A stretch of DNA of 23,760 bases, from positions 1 to 23,760 of IMG/VR virus record IMGVR_UViG_3300032331_000427; one strand, 5' to 3'. The position numbers and the translations under genes are program-made. This document shows, in pieces, positions 15,224-22,623 of this stretch. The stretch's first letter is position 1, and each line of letters opens with the position of its first letter. The stretch comes from a virus. A model generated the notes under the pieces. It was not told the origin of the DNA. It did no database searches and saw nothing but the letters and a program-made list of their open reading frames with translations.

Positions 15224-15583
15224 CTACAACTCCTTGCTAAGGATATGCCATCTAGGCTCATATCCCTCATCTGCTAAAAACGTCCTTGCCCAACCCTTAC
15301 GGCCAGCCAAGGTAACTCGCGTGCAACCAATCTGCCTGCCCCAAGCCTCGATGTGTGGTCGCATCCGCTTGAGTTCATCTAGGTCGCCGCCAGCAAGAAA
15401 ATAGTGCAGATTCTTGAGTCGCGGATAGACAATGATCTCTGTGATGACTGCGCTATTGATTCCAGGCCAAAGTTGGAATCTGTTCTCCTCTACACCCTGC
15501 GCAACATCTTGAAGAGTGTGGGTTCCTGCTGAGTATTCTAAGGCGGCTTCGATGTGTTGTGCCAGCCGCCAGAAATCCTCCAT
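15224..15583 (-). CDS. GNAT-like (acyltransferase-fold) phage protein
   Basis: 119 residues from ATG 15583, which overlaps the upstream stop by one base (TAATG) and has AGGGA upstream. A longer frame to 15634 lies inside the upstream gene. The strands and loops (SAVITEIIVYPRLKNLHYFLAGGDLDEL, then AWGRQIGCTRVTLAGRKGWARTFLADEGY) match small GNAT-fold proteins found in phage virion operons, ending in the usual GxxGW...GY pattern. Whether it acetylates anything is unclear; the acetyl-CoA loop is not canonical. Tight coupling to the stabilisation-type gene suggests it helps tail or head completion. Confidence 0.7.
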   Translation of the reverse strand: MEDFWRLAQHIEAALEYSAGTHTLQDVAQGVEENRFQLWPGINSAVITEIIVYPRLKNLHYFLAGGDLDELKRMRPHIEAWGRQIGCTRVTLAGRKGWARTFLADEGYEPRWHILSKEL

Positions 15584-17064
15584 TACCGTTTCCCTGCCGA
15601 CGTGGCCTCCAGCCGCATCACACCAACCCGCCAATCTTCTAGGACATTGCCGGTGACCTTCATCTTGACTGACCGGCCTGAGAACCTAGTATCGGTTGGA
15701 GCTTTGGCGCTGAACGGGCCATAACTGGATTCTGCTGATGTCGGATACATCCTGGCCGTGAATGAGATCAGGACCTCGCCCAGCGTCTGCTCGTCAGGGA
15801 TAACAGACCTCACGGCCATGACGTTGTCGCCGTTCCCAAGTTCAATCGGACCGGACTGCGCGTAGGGAGCCACAGAGTCATAGGTATAGCCGATCTCGTG
15901 GTCGTAAATGTAGCCGTCGGTGCTGACAAACATGGGGTTTGCAAATACGGCACGATCAGTTCCCGCTGTACGCGCCATCAGACCAAAATACCAAGTGCCT
16001 TCACGATAGTTATAGGTGATATATGAGTCATTTTCATTGGATGCCGTTGATGGGTAGAACCATGTCACCTCACCAAATTCAGAGTTATGTACGGCGTAGA
16101 CCTTGGACGCCTGAGACATATTTATATTATTGAATATGTAGTCTCCAACATCGCACTGCATGGGCTTCACAAACCCATCGTAGGACCAGAATCCAGACTT
16201 GCTCATCCACATAGCAGACGTGTCGATGGCCGCCACCGACTGCGCGGATATGACTCCGCACCCGCTGCCTATCTTCTCAAAACTGTAGACGTAGGGCAGT
16301 CCGATGTAGCTTGCGACGTGCGCGTCTACGTCTGTAAACAGGATGTTGACGCCGCGCACTCGCTTGCCGCACTTCAGAGCGCCAACAGTTGCAATCTCAA
16401 AGTCACCCGCCTGGTTGGTGGCCGCCGCCGTCCAGGTCGTATTGTTCTCCTGATCCGACCACTTCACTAGGCGCGGGTTGCCCGAAGCGCCCAAGGCGAA
16501 CATGATGCGCTCGCTGGTGACCATCAGAGCCGCACAACTTGTCGGGGCGTTGGTTATGGCGGCCGCCAGCGTAGGCGTAGCGAAACCCAACTGCCACTCG
16601 TACAGCTTTCCGTCTGTGCTGCTGCAGCCAACCAGGTACTCGCCCCAGGTGTCTAGGCTCCAGGTAGTTGCCGGTGTAGCCAGGCCGGTGTCGGGACGCT
16701 GAGTGCCGTAGGCGTAGTACCCATATGCTGCATTGCCGTATCCCGTTTTAATGACTGAACTGGCCTCCCCGACGGTGAATCCGGTTGGCGTGATGTCCTT
16801 CAAGACTCCGGCGGCAGACATAACGTACAGCTTTGAGTGAGTACCGGCTCCGATCCAGCGATCTCCACCGTTATCACGCCAAGTTATAAGACCTCGGCAC
16901 ATACCAGACATCTGAGAACTGGAATGCTTCTGCCACCCGCCAATGGGTCGCAGGGTATTCTCAAACCAGCGCACCAAGTTGGAGTCGTACCAGCGACCCA
17001 TTGACTGATATTCAGTCCCGTTGCGGTAGACGCCTGGGGGAATTTTTAAGGGGATGAGTGCCAT
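15583..17064 (-). CDS. Large beta-rich virion protein, P22 gp10-like stabilisation type
   Basis: 493 residues. The N-terminus (IPLKIPPGVYRNGTEYQSMGRWYDSNLVRW) and repeated Trp/Tyr/Gly-rich strands (ITWRDNGGDRWIGAG, LVGCSSTDGKLYEW, RLVKWSDQENNTTW) suggest a beta-propeller-like body. The segment RVRGVNILFTD...GLPYVYSFEKIGSGCG is typical of the phage packaged-DNA stabilisation or tail-accessory protein group related to P22 gp10. Such proteins plug the portal and join it to the tail tip. The gene lies among tail and ejection genes, which fits. The ribosome site is weak. The P22 gp10 link is by resemblance in style and order and would need a profile search. Confidence 0.65.
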   Translation of the reverse strand: MALIPLKIPPGVYRNGTEYQSMGRWYDSNLVRWFENTLRPIGGWQKHSSSQMSGMCRGLITWRDNGGDRWIGAGTHSKLYVMSAAGVLKDITPTGFTVGEASSVIKTGYGNAAYGYYAYGTQRPDTGLATPATTWSLDTWGEYLVGCSSTDGKLYEWQLGFATPTLAAAITNAPTSCAALMVTSERIMFALGASGNPRLVKWSDQENNTTWTAAATNQAGDFEIATVGALKCGKRVRGVNILFTDVDAHVASYIGLPYVYSFEKIGSGCGVISAQSVAAIDTSAMWMSKSGFWSYDGFVKPMQCDVGDYIFNNINMSQASKVYAVHNSEFGEVTWFYPSTASNENDSYITYNYREGTWYFGLMARTAGTDRAVFANPMFVSTDGYIYDHEIGYTYDSVAPYAQSGPIELGNGDNVMAVRSVIPDEQTLGEVLISFTARMYPTSAESSYGPFSAKAPTDTRFSGRSVKMKVTGNVLEDWRVGVMRLEATSAGKR

Positions 17065-17066
17065 GA

Positions 17067-17720
17067 TTACACCGATAGGTTGGAGACAAACGACAGTGTA
17101 ACGATGGCCGAAGGTACTGCTGGCCTGGTTGGAGAAGTGCCTGCCGGATACTGCTCAATCGTCACGCCGACATCGGTAGGCCTCCACATTATTTCTACAT
17201 AGTCGTTTGCGTTAAGGTTGACAAAGAAGTTCATTGCGGCAATTATGTGGAACGGGTCGCCAACGCCTTTTCTTGGTGCAAACCCAAACCTTGAGTTCGA
17301 CTTGTCAATGTTTGTTCCATTCTTTCTAAACCAAACGTCAACGTCTTGAGATGCGTTTGTCGTGTTCGTAAACTGGATAGAAAACTGTACGTTGTAGATT
17401 CCCGACTGCGATACGTTCAGCCTGGATGAGTTTGAGAGCGTGACGCCGTTGCTGAAGTCGGTTGTGTCAAACGTGATGGCGTAGGCTGTTGTGGTGTTAG
17501 CCGCTACCTGGTCTGTGGAGTCCTGGAACGCGCCGTGAGGGGCGTTGATGTACTTGCCTCCACGCGGTCCGAATAACGCTCCCAGGGCGTTTGTGACGCG
17601 GCTGGCGTAGTTTCCGATGTTGCTGAATGTCTGGCTAAAGTACAGGCGGTCATACACCTCGCCAGGGTTGCCGAGATTCGGCTGCGCTGGCGTTGTGATC
17701 TGGCCGCTGTAGTCGCTCAT
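17067..17720 (-). CDS. Virion protein with C1q/TNF-like jelly-roll domain
   Basis: 217 residues. After an N-terminal region (about 1-60) with PGEVYDRLYFSQTFSNIGNYASRV, the rest reads as an antiparallel beta domain: SRLNVSQSGIYNVQFSIQFTN, VDVWFRKNGTNIDKSNSR, FFVNLNANDYVEIMW. This alternation is the signature of C1q-like trimeric jelly-rolls found in phage tail fibres and head decorations. The gene overlaps the endolysin start/stop by 4 bp (ATGA). A receptor-binding or decoration role is plausible; the domain type is the better supported part. Confidence 0.75.
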   Translation of the reverse strand: MSDYSGQITTPAQPNLGNPGEVYDRLYFSQTFSNIGNYASRVTNALGALFGPRGGKYINAPHGAFQDSTDQVAANTTTAYAITFDTTDFSNGVTLSNSSRLNVSQSGIYNVQFSIQFTNTTNASQDVDVWFRKNGTNIDKSNSRFGFAPRKGVGDPFHIIAAMNFFVNLNANDYVEIMWRPTDVGVTIEQYPAGTSPTRPAVPSAIVTLSFVSNLSV

Positions 17721-18055
17721 ACGTTGCGTTCAAAGTGTGGGCAGTCCACCAGCGATCTGAAGTTCCCACCCCACCGATTTTTGGGGTACAGGCTCTCCCA
17801 GTACGCTCCAATCGGGGCCAAGATAGCTTTGTCCCAGATAATTTTCCCGTCCTTGAAGAAGTTCAAGTCCATCGCGCAACGCTTGAGGTGGATGCTGTTC
17901 ATGGTCTTAGACCGTCCCGTCTTGACGTAGATGGCCTGCTGCTCCGGCGTACGCGCCAACTCGCCACCAGTGACCATAAACCCCAGATCTGTGGCGTGCT
18001 GAATCAGCTTGCACATATCCAGCAGGAATGCTGCTTGTTCTTGACTAAGACTCAT
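17717..18055 (-). CDS. Endolysin, M15 (VanY-type) L-Ala-D-Glu / D-Ala peptidase
   Basis: 112 residues. Zinc peptidase M15 motifs are visible: SIHLKRCAMDLNF with His56 and Asp63, and DCPHFE with His107. GGELARTPEQQAIYVKTGRSKTMN before the first motif is typical of phage M15 endolysins. The enzyme cuts peptide links in peptidoglycan to release progeny. Length is that of the minimal catalytic domain, with no cell-wall-binding domain, as in T5-like endolysins of Gram-negative hosts. There is no signal peptide, so it depends on a holin; a holin gene lies directly upstream with a 4-bp overlap. AGGAG lies upstream of the ATG. Confidence 0.92.
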   Translation of the reverse strand: MSLSQEQAAFLLDMCKLIQHATDLGFMVTGGELARTPEQQAIYVKTGRSKTMNSIHLKRCAMDLNFFKDGKIIWDKAILAPIGAYWESLYPKNRWGGNFRSLVDCPHFERNV

Positions 18056-18564
18056 TTTGCGCTCCTCATTTCAGCCAGCTTCTCTACTGTACGGCCACCA
18101 AAATACGCACCCATAATTAGCATTCCCCAGTTACCCAGCAGGGTCACATAGGACTCGTTGGCGTTGAGGCCGTAGGCGCTCATCATGGCAAACAGAAAGT
18201 ACCCCATGAAAATAGCGATCAGGCTCATTGGCCGGATGTTCTTTGAGAGCCATGAATCCGAGTTCATGTCTGCCTGCCAGCGGTCTGTTACGTTATCCGC
18301 ATCACTTTGTGCGGCTTTGGCAAACAACTCCAACTCGGCCATCTCCAACTTGGCCTTCTCGATTCCCAACTCAATCAGACGCTCTTCATGGTGGAACTGC
18401 AACTCGCGCAGCTTCTCAACGTCTGCCGGTGTCGGGTTATCTGGAATCTTGACGCCCAGCGTGTTCTCGACCACCTCCTTGCCTTTGGCCTGGATAGCGG
18501 AAGAAAGCAGCCCCAGACCGCTTTCCGCAAGAGTACCGAGTAGTGCGCCAAGAATTGGAATCAT
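18052..18564 (-). CDS. Holin, GTA-type three-TM family
   Basis: 170 residues. A hydrophobic N-terminal helix (about 2-24), a charged coiled-coil middle (about 45-95) and two C-terminal membrane segments (about 112-133 and 139-157). The phrase SKNIRPM before the second span is characteristic of the 3TM holin family found in gene transfer agents and phages. Holins form pores that let the endolysin reach the wall; the endolysin gene follows with a 4-bp overlap. The start overlaps the previous stop by one base (TAATG), with GAGG 7 nt upstream. Length fits the family. Confidence 0.85.
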   Translation of the reverse strand: MIPILGALLGTLAESGLGLLSSAIQAKGKEVVENTLGVKIPDNPTPADVEKLRELQFHHEERLIELGIEKAKLEMAELELFAKAAQSDADNVTDRWQADMNSDSWLSKNIRPMSLIAIFMGYFLFAMMSAYGLNANESYVTLLGNWGMLIMGAYFGGRTVEKLAEMRSAK

Positions 18565-19051
18565 TAGAGACCTCTGTTAGTGATAACGTGAAACGTGATG
18601 CTGACCAGTGGGACAACGATAGCGGATGCTCCGGATATCCAGAGTGTGTTCATAATGATCGCAACCTTCATCTCTTTGTCCTTCTGCTTTCTTTCTGACT
18701 CTTCTCTTTCCATCGTGTTGCGCTCCTTAATCATCCTGGTGCGCTCTGCCATCATCTCTTCCCAGACCGGAGCATTGCCACTATAGAAGAGGATGTCCTT
18801 TAGCTCCTTCTCATGCTCTCGCAACGCTTTAGATGCCAGTGCGATCTGGAGAGCCTGAGAACTGATTTGTGCATCCGTCTTTCCTATGCTCGCAATCCTG
18901 GCTTTGCTGCTTGCTAGGTGAACTGTATCCGCTGCTTGATAAAAACCGCTGAATTCTTTGTATAGGCCGTGGATATCTTTACCAAGAGCAATGGCTTTTT
19001 TATGCCAGCGACAGCAGCTTGTGCCATAGCGAATGCGGTGAACGGGTCCAT
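18564..19051 (-). CDS. Lysis-region membrane protein, continuous only by -1 frameshift (or one lost base)
   Basis: ATG 19051 opens MDPFTAFAMAQAAVAGIKK. In the same frame this ends at TAG 18914-18916 as a 45-residue peptide. The -1 frame from 18995 continues AIALGKDIHGLYKEFSGFYQAADTV to the stop at 18564, giving a 162-residue protein with a charged helical middle, the motif APVWEEMMAERTRM, and one membrane span near the C-terminus. The join lies at A AAA AAG (18995-19001), the classic -1 slippery heptamer. The joined protein reads like a known phage family that starts MDPFTAFA, so the second frame is real coding sequence. Either programmed frameshifting makes two products, or one A is missing from the run. 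A TTG near 18824 is only a formal start. It lies upstream of the holin, overlapping it by one base. Confidence 0.8.
18995..19001 (-). other. Candidate -1 ribosomal slippery site A AAA AAG
   Basis: On the minus strand the heptamer is in the correct phase (zero frame ATA AAA AAG) so that both tRNAs can re-pair one base back. It lies exactly where the conserved protein must change frame. No strong upstream Shine-Dalgarno-like stimulator or downstream stem-loop is obvious by eye, which weakens the case for high-efficiency programmed shifting. Confidence 0.5.
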
Positions 19052-19218
19052 TACTTCTTATTCACCACCGCCCAGCGGCAGATGCGTCCGTCTTTGTCCA
19101 TAAACTCATTTGCTCTAAGCATCTTGTCCTCATCTTTCTTAGGGATACGACAAACTAAAACTATCTTTGTCTCAGTGCCAGGCCAAGGGCTTTCAGCCGA
19201 GGCAAGCAGAGAAATCAC
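19051..19218 (-). CDS. Small conserved-type protein with GTG start, lysis region
   Basis: 55 residues from GTG 19218, too short and with a non-ATG start. The GTG overlaps the upstream stop (GTGA), and its TAA overlaps the ATG of the frameshifted gene (TAATG). AAGG lies about 9 nt upstream. The protein reads ISLLASAESPWPGTETKIVLVCRIPKK, then a charged helix and GRICRWAVVNKK, with two cysteines and no membrane span. Tight coupling on both sides and a gene-like composition support it as real. I do not recognise a function. Confidence 0.75.
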   Translation of the reverse strand: MISLLASAESPWPGTETKIVLVCRIPKKDEDKMLRANEFMDKDGRICRWAVVNKK

Positions 19219-19448
19219 TTGTCGGCCTTGTTCTCTAGCTTGTCAAAGATTCGCTCCAAGGTTGCGTCGATCTTGTCGAACCGGCTTTCAATGTCTGTCT
19301 TGCTGACGTAGTTTTTAGGCAAGTCAATCTCAATCTGCTTGATGTCTTCCTTGAGCGTCTTGACCGAATCCCATATCTCTTTACACCACCACCCGACGGC
19401 GACCAGGATAGCGCCGCCGATAAAGTTGAACATTGGCTGGAATTCCAT
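19215..19448 (-). CDS. Membrane-anchored coiled-coil protein, lysis region
   Basis: 77 residues. One N-terminal membrane segment (about 8-24, FIGGAILVAVGWWC) is followed by a long charged coiled coil (KEIWDSVKTLKEDIKQIEIDLPKNYVSKTDIESRF...LERIFDKL). The phrase LPKNYVSKTD is typical of small phage proteins found near holins. The layout of one span plus coiled coil fits an i-spanin-like or XhlA-like accessory lysis protein; no partner o-spanin lipoprotein was found. It overlaps its upstream neighbour by one base and the GTG gene by 4 bp. Confidence 0.7.
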   Translation of the reverse strand: MEFQPMFNFIGGAILVAVGWWCKEIWDSVKTLKEDIKQIEIDLPKNYVSKTDIESRFDKIDATLERIFDKLENKADK

Positions 19449-19642
19449 TACGTCATCTCAAGTGCCGCAATGCGAGCAGTTAATGCGGCAATTATTTCAT
19501 CTTGTGTAGGTTGCGCTTGCTTGGCTGCTTGTTCAGCGTCCCATGCTGCTTTTGTAGCTTGCGCTTGCGCTAATTCTTCTGCTGATAACTCAACAGTTTT
19601 TTGCTCGCCAGTTTGGACGTTTACTTCAATTCTGTGTGTCAT
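19448..19642 (-). CDS. Small Ala/Gln-rich protein after the tail fibre, possible fibre accessory
   Basis: 64 residues. A short N-terminal beta part (THRIEVNVQTGEQKTVELS) is followed by an Ala/Gln/Glu-rich helix (AEELAQAQATKAAWDAEQAAKQ) and a C-terminal IIAALTARIAALE helix. Small proteins of this kind often follow tail-fibre genes and act as fibre-assembly chaperones or caps. The gene begins 5 bp after the fibre gene. The chaperone role is inference from position and composition. Confidence 0.6.
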   Translation of the reverse strand: MTHRIEVNVQTGEQKTVELSAEELAQAQATKAAWDAEQAAKQAQPTQDEIIAALTARIAALEMT

Positions 19643-19647
19643 GGTGT

Positions 19648-20565
19648 TTACTCGAAAAGGATGTTGATACTGCCAGCGTCAAAGGTGTCAGTTCCGTTGA
19701 CGGTGGTTATACGTACTCGGTCTAGTGTTGCGGATAATTGTTTTCTACCAATACCAATACTTTGAGAATTGTCATTCAAAGAATTGCACATACCAGTAGA
19801 CACCCATGTATTTGAAGTATCTTGTGAAACAATGGTGTATGCACCGTCCCATACCCTAGCACCAAAATTTACACCATGTATGATAAATCCAGTTGTAGCA
19901 TTTGAATTTGTTGTGTTAGATGTCCACGCGCCACTTGAATATGATGTTGTTTCTACGCCGCCCGAATCTCCTATTTGAATTTGTATAATAGAAGACCCGT
20001 TTGTACTTACACCGTTAAACATAACGGTAATGCGCTTTGCCGTTGATGGGATACTGGTGAAATCAATACTTGTACCGCTGGTAGATGCAACAGCAGTTCC
20101 AGAAGTGATAGATGCAGGCGTTGCCCATGTTGGAGCATTGCCAGAGCCTGCCGATGTCAATACCTGTCCAGATGTACCAGATGCACCTGTCAATGTCAGT
20201 GCAGTTGTGATATTGGCTGATGCAAGAGTTGGAGCAGTCAGCGTCTTGTTTGTTAGCGTATCTGTAGTCGCCTTTCCAACCAGCGTGTCTGTAGCCGCTG
20301 GTAGCGTAAGAGTTGTAGTTCCAGCAACAGCAGTCGCCTGCACCGTGGTAGTTCCTGACGTTGACCCTGCAAACTTAGTCGTACCAGCAAGTGTGATTGT
20401 CTTACCCGATCCCACATTGAGACCGACGCTGGTTCCATTGCCAGCCGCAGCAAACACCGCGTCAAGAGAGTCCAGATCAGTGTTGATCTTTGTGCCCCAA
20501 GTGTCGGTGCTTGCGCCGACCTCTGGCTTTGTAAGGAGTAGGTTTGTCGTTGTCGTATCAGCCAT
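19648..20565 (-). CDS. Tail fibre / tail-spike protein
   Basis: 305 residues, rich in Thr, Ser, Gly and Asn. The N-terminus ([38 protein letters not shown]) is the common attachment module of phage tail fibres, with the repeated strand pattern [33 protein letters not shown]. The C-terminal 140 residues form a distinct beta domain ([24 protein letters not shown]...[18 protein letters not shown]) that is likely the receptor-binding tip. AGAGGT precedes the ATG. A large open frame on the opposite strand (20030-20998) is a composition artefact. Confidence 0.85.
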   Translation of the reverse strand: MADTTTTNLLLTKPEVGASTDTWGTKINTDLDSLDAVFAAAGNGTSVGLNVGSGKTITLAGTTKFAGSTSGTTTVQATAVAGTTTLTLPAATDTLVGKATTDTLTNKTLTAPTLASANITTALTLTGASGTSGQVLTSAGSGNAPTWATPASITSGTAVASTSGTSIDFTSIPSTAKRITVMFNGVSTNGSSIIQIQIGDSGGVETTSYSSGAWTSNTTNSNATTGFIIHGVNFGARVWDGAYTIVSQDTSNTWVSTGMCNSLNDNSQSIGIGRKQLSATLDRVRITTVNGTDTFDAGSINILFE

Positions 20566-20574
20566 GATGTACCT

Positions 20575-21330
20575 CTATGCGGCCACTTGCCACGTTGTTG
20601 CATTATCGGAGATATCTGCCCAAGTTTCACTGGTGTCAGATACCGGTGTCCAACTCTCAGACGTATCAGCAATGGCCGTCCACGTCTCTGATGTATCAGC
20701 TATCGCGCTCCATGACTCTGAAGTGTCAGGGATTGCGCCCCATCCAAAACCTATGGTTATCCCAACCGCGCCAGTTGCGCCATTACCCATTATCTCAATT
20801 GAGATGACATTTGCGACAGTGCCAACCGATCCTGTTCCGCTGACTCCCGTCACGTCCTGGAACGATATGACTTCAGCGGATACGGTTCCAACAGATCCAG
20901 TGGATGCGTTTCCGGTAACCGCTACAGACCTGGTGCTGGATACTGTTCCAGGTGAGAATGTCGCACTATTGCTGGCAGTGTCAATGGATGCGCTCTGAAT
21001 GACGCTTCCTACCGACAGGGTTGCAGCGTTACCTGTGACGGCAACCGTAGTGCTTTGCGCTACAGTGCCAATGGATACGCTGGATGCATTTCCAGTGATA
21101 GCGACCGAGTACGTTATCCCTATAGTACCTACATTGCCCGTGGCAGTTACGCCATCCTCTTGGATGGATCTTCCTACCAGCAAAGTTCCAGCGGATAGCG
21201 TAGACGCATTCCCGCTGATTCCTATGTTGCTCTTGCCATAGGCTCCATACCCGTAAGTTCCGGAGCCATAAGTGCCTGCAAGGATCGGGTACTTACCTGA
21301 CCCGTAGGCTCCAGAACCGTATGCAGCCAC
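20575..21330 (-). CDS. Repeat-rich tail protein (GNAS and DTSE-W repeats), GTG start
   Basis: 251 residues from GTG 21330, with AAGGAG 8 nt upstream. Three repeat zones are visible: a YGSG-type N-terminus (about 4-32), about six degenerate units of 19-20 residues with the core GNASTxSVGTV (about 38-185), and a C-terminal array of ten-residue units AIADTSESWT (about 198-247) ending VAA. Such beta-solenoid-like repeat proteins next to fibre genes are common in phage tails and are fast-evolving. No enzymatic motif. It is 9 bp upstream of the fibre gene, so the two are probably used together, for example as fibre stem and tip. Confidence 0.8.
   Translation of the reverse strand: MAAYGSGAYGSGKYPILAGTYGSGTYGYGAYGKSNIGISGNASTLSAGTLLVGRSIQEDGVTATGNVGTIGITYSVAITGNASSVSIGTVAQSTTVAVTGNAATLSVGSVIQSASIDTASNSATFSPGTVSSTRSVAVTGNASTGSVGTVSAEVISFQDVTGVSGTGSVGTVANVISIEIMGNGATGAVGITIGFGWGAIPDTSESWSAIADTSETWTAIADTSESWTPVSDTSETWADISDNATTWQVAA
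20621..20740 (-). repeat. Four tandem 30-bp repeats in the tail gene
   Basis: Units at 20621-20650, 20651-20680, 20681-20710 and 20711-20740, plus a degenerate unit at 20591-20620. Each codes for ten residues with a conserved DTSE-x-W core. Period and frame are exact; the bases differ between units, so the array is old or held by protein selection. There are no spacers, so it is not a CRISPR array. Confidence 0.85.
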
Positions 21331-21346
21331 GGCGCTGCTCCTTCAG

Positions 21347-21808
21347 TTACGCCAGCCGGATTAGGCCGGTGCTGGAGTCGTTAGTGGGCATGGTCAGAGT
21401 GAATGTGCCAGCGGTAACTGTCTGCGATCCAAATGTGTGGACGCTCACCGCCTTGTTGCTCTGAGTCGAGTTGTAGATCAGGACCGCATCAAACGCTGTG
21501 GATAGCGTGACGTTGCTGAAACTGATGGACGCGCTGGGCGTGATAAACGCCGTTGTGCTTGTGGATGACGGTGCAGTGCCAAAGGTGACCGTCACACCTC
21601 CAGCGGTGTAGCCACTACCAGTCACCTCGTTGGTGCTGCTGTAGGCCGTTGTAGATGCGTTGACGGTGGCGCTTGCTAGGTACAGCGCGGCCTTGAAAGT
21701 GTCAGCAGTGGATGCAGTATGCGCTGGCACTCCAGTACCATTAAATGCGTGTACGGCGTTGAGCAAGTCAACCTTGAACGATGTACACATTGCCTGAGTG
21801 TTCGCCAT
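21347..21808 (-). CDS. Conserved virion protein (MANTQAMCTSFK type)
   Basis: 153 residues, Thr/Ser/Ala-rich. The N-terminus MANTQAMCTSFKVDLLNAVHAF is followed by a beta-rich body (AALYLASATVNASTTAYSSTNEV, SGYTAGGVTVTFGTA, FDAVLIYNSTQSNKAVSVHTFG) ending GLIRLA. This is a recognisable small structural protein type in tailed phages, found between the adaptor and the tail-fibre genes. It is probably a head-tail joining or tail-decoration component. Start at ATG 21808 with GGATAAG upstream. Confidence 0.75.
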   Translation of the reverse strand: MANTQAMCTSFKVDLLNAVHAFNGTGVPAHTASTADTFKAALYLASATVNASTTAYSSTNEVTGSGYTAGGVTVTFGTAPSSTSTTAFITPSASISFSNVTLSTAFDAVLIYNSTQSNKAVSVHTFGSQTVTAGTFTLTMPTNDSSTGLIRLA

Positions 21809-21811
21809 GTC

Positions 21812-22003
21812 TTATCCAATCATTTGAGTTATGCCCTCGCTGAACACGTTGCGCTTCAGCACAACATGGACAGACCGATGCACCATTTCACCATTTAACC
21901 AGTACTCAGTGAACGAAATTGTTTCGTTTTCAGTCTCTTCGGAACCCTCGCGCTTTTCCAGCAGCGAATCTTCCATCTCACCCTTTGTCGTGGTCACTAT
22001 CAT
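21812..22003 (-). CDS. Small acidic hypothetical protein
   Basis: 63 residues. Acidic N-terminal half (GEMEDSLLEKREGSEETENE) and a short C-terminal part with alternating hydrophobic residues (EYWLNGEMVHRSVHVVL). Its ATG overlaps the adaptor stop (ATGA) and AAGGA lies upstream. No known motif. Position between the adaptor and a structural gene suggests an assembly role, without direct evidence. Confidence 0.65.
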   Translation of the reverse strand: MIVTTTKGEMEDSLLEKREGSEETENETISFTEYWLNGEMVHRSVHVVLKRNVFSEGITQMIG

Positions 22004-22623
22004 CCGAATGTCCTTGCTCTTGCCATCAGAGCGCCGCCCGTCATGGAGCCGCGCTCGTCAGCCAGGTTGAGTGCGTCGATGCCCTTCTGGTACAGGCCAG
22101 CCCATACCTGGATTCTCGCATCATCTTGGAGGTACGGCGCGGCCTGTAGCAACGAACCGTAAAGGTAAACATCGGGCGACATGGTCAGCAGCCAGTTGGT
22201 GGTGTTCGACGTGGATAGCTTGGTGAGTTTCGCGTAGTAGATCAACTCAGAAACGTAGGACGTGTCAGGTGTCGGTAGGACGCGAATCTGTCCACCAATC
22301 ACGCAAAAATACTTAGGTTGGCCGCTTGACGTGTAGCTGACTTGCAAGTCATCCAGTGCGTTGATGCTTTGGAATACCAGCGGGGTAATGGGGTTTGTGC
22401 CTGTCAGCTTGAACGATTTAGCCTCTAGGTAGTCATCAGGCAGTGCGCTGTACTCGGTATTTACAGTGGCATTGGCCCTGACAATCATCTGCCTGGTACG
22501 CAGATCACGCTCCATCTGAGATTCAGCTAGAGAGACAAAGTCGGTGATCGCAGACGTGAGATCGCTACGGTTGAGCCAGTCGGCGACCGAGGCCTTCAGT
22601 TCAGCGTAGGTGCTAAGTGCCAT
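22000..22623 (-). CDS. Head-tail adaptor (SU10-type)
   Basis: 207 residues. The N-terminus TYAELKASVADWLNRSDLTSAITDFVSLAESQMERDLR is the hallmark of the podovirus SU10-type adaptor family, with a helical core, a beta hairpin in the middle (GQIRVLPTP) and a C-terminal helical part (LYGSLLQAAPYLQDDARIQVWAGLYQKGIDAL). The adaptor sits below the portal and links head to tail. The gene lies near the head genes, 11 bp overlapping the glycosyltransferase, as expected. AAGGAAAAGG is upstream of the ATG. Confidence 0.85.
   Translation of the reverse strand: MALSTYAELKASVADWLNRSDLTSAITDFVSLAESQMERDLRTRQMIVRANATVNTEYSALPDDYLEAKSFKLTGTNPITPLVFQSINALDDLQVSYTSSGQPKYFCVIGGQIRVLPTPDTSYVSELIYYAKLTKLSTSNTTNWLLTMSPDVYLYGSLLQAAPYLQDDARIQVWAGLYQKGIDALNLADERGSMTGGALMARARTFG

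Noticed and set aside
17735-18151. 138-residue plus-strand frame
   Set aside because: Antisense to the endolysin and holin, both well supported by motifs.
20591-20740. Possible CRISPR array
   Set aside because: The 30-bp units are contiguous, have no spacers and code for an in-frame peptide repeat.
20030-20998. 322-residue open frame on the plus strand
   Set aside because: It lies antisense to the repeat-rich tail and fibre genes, is almost all Val/Ala/Pro/Ser, and follows from the Thr/Ser/Gly codon use of the real genes. It has no ribosome site.
19648-21330. Diversity-generating retroelement target
   Set aside because: No reverse transcriptase, template repeat or adenine-rich variable repeat is seen in the window.
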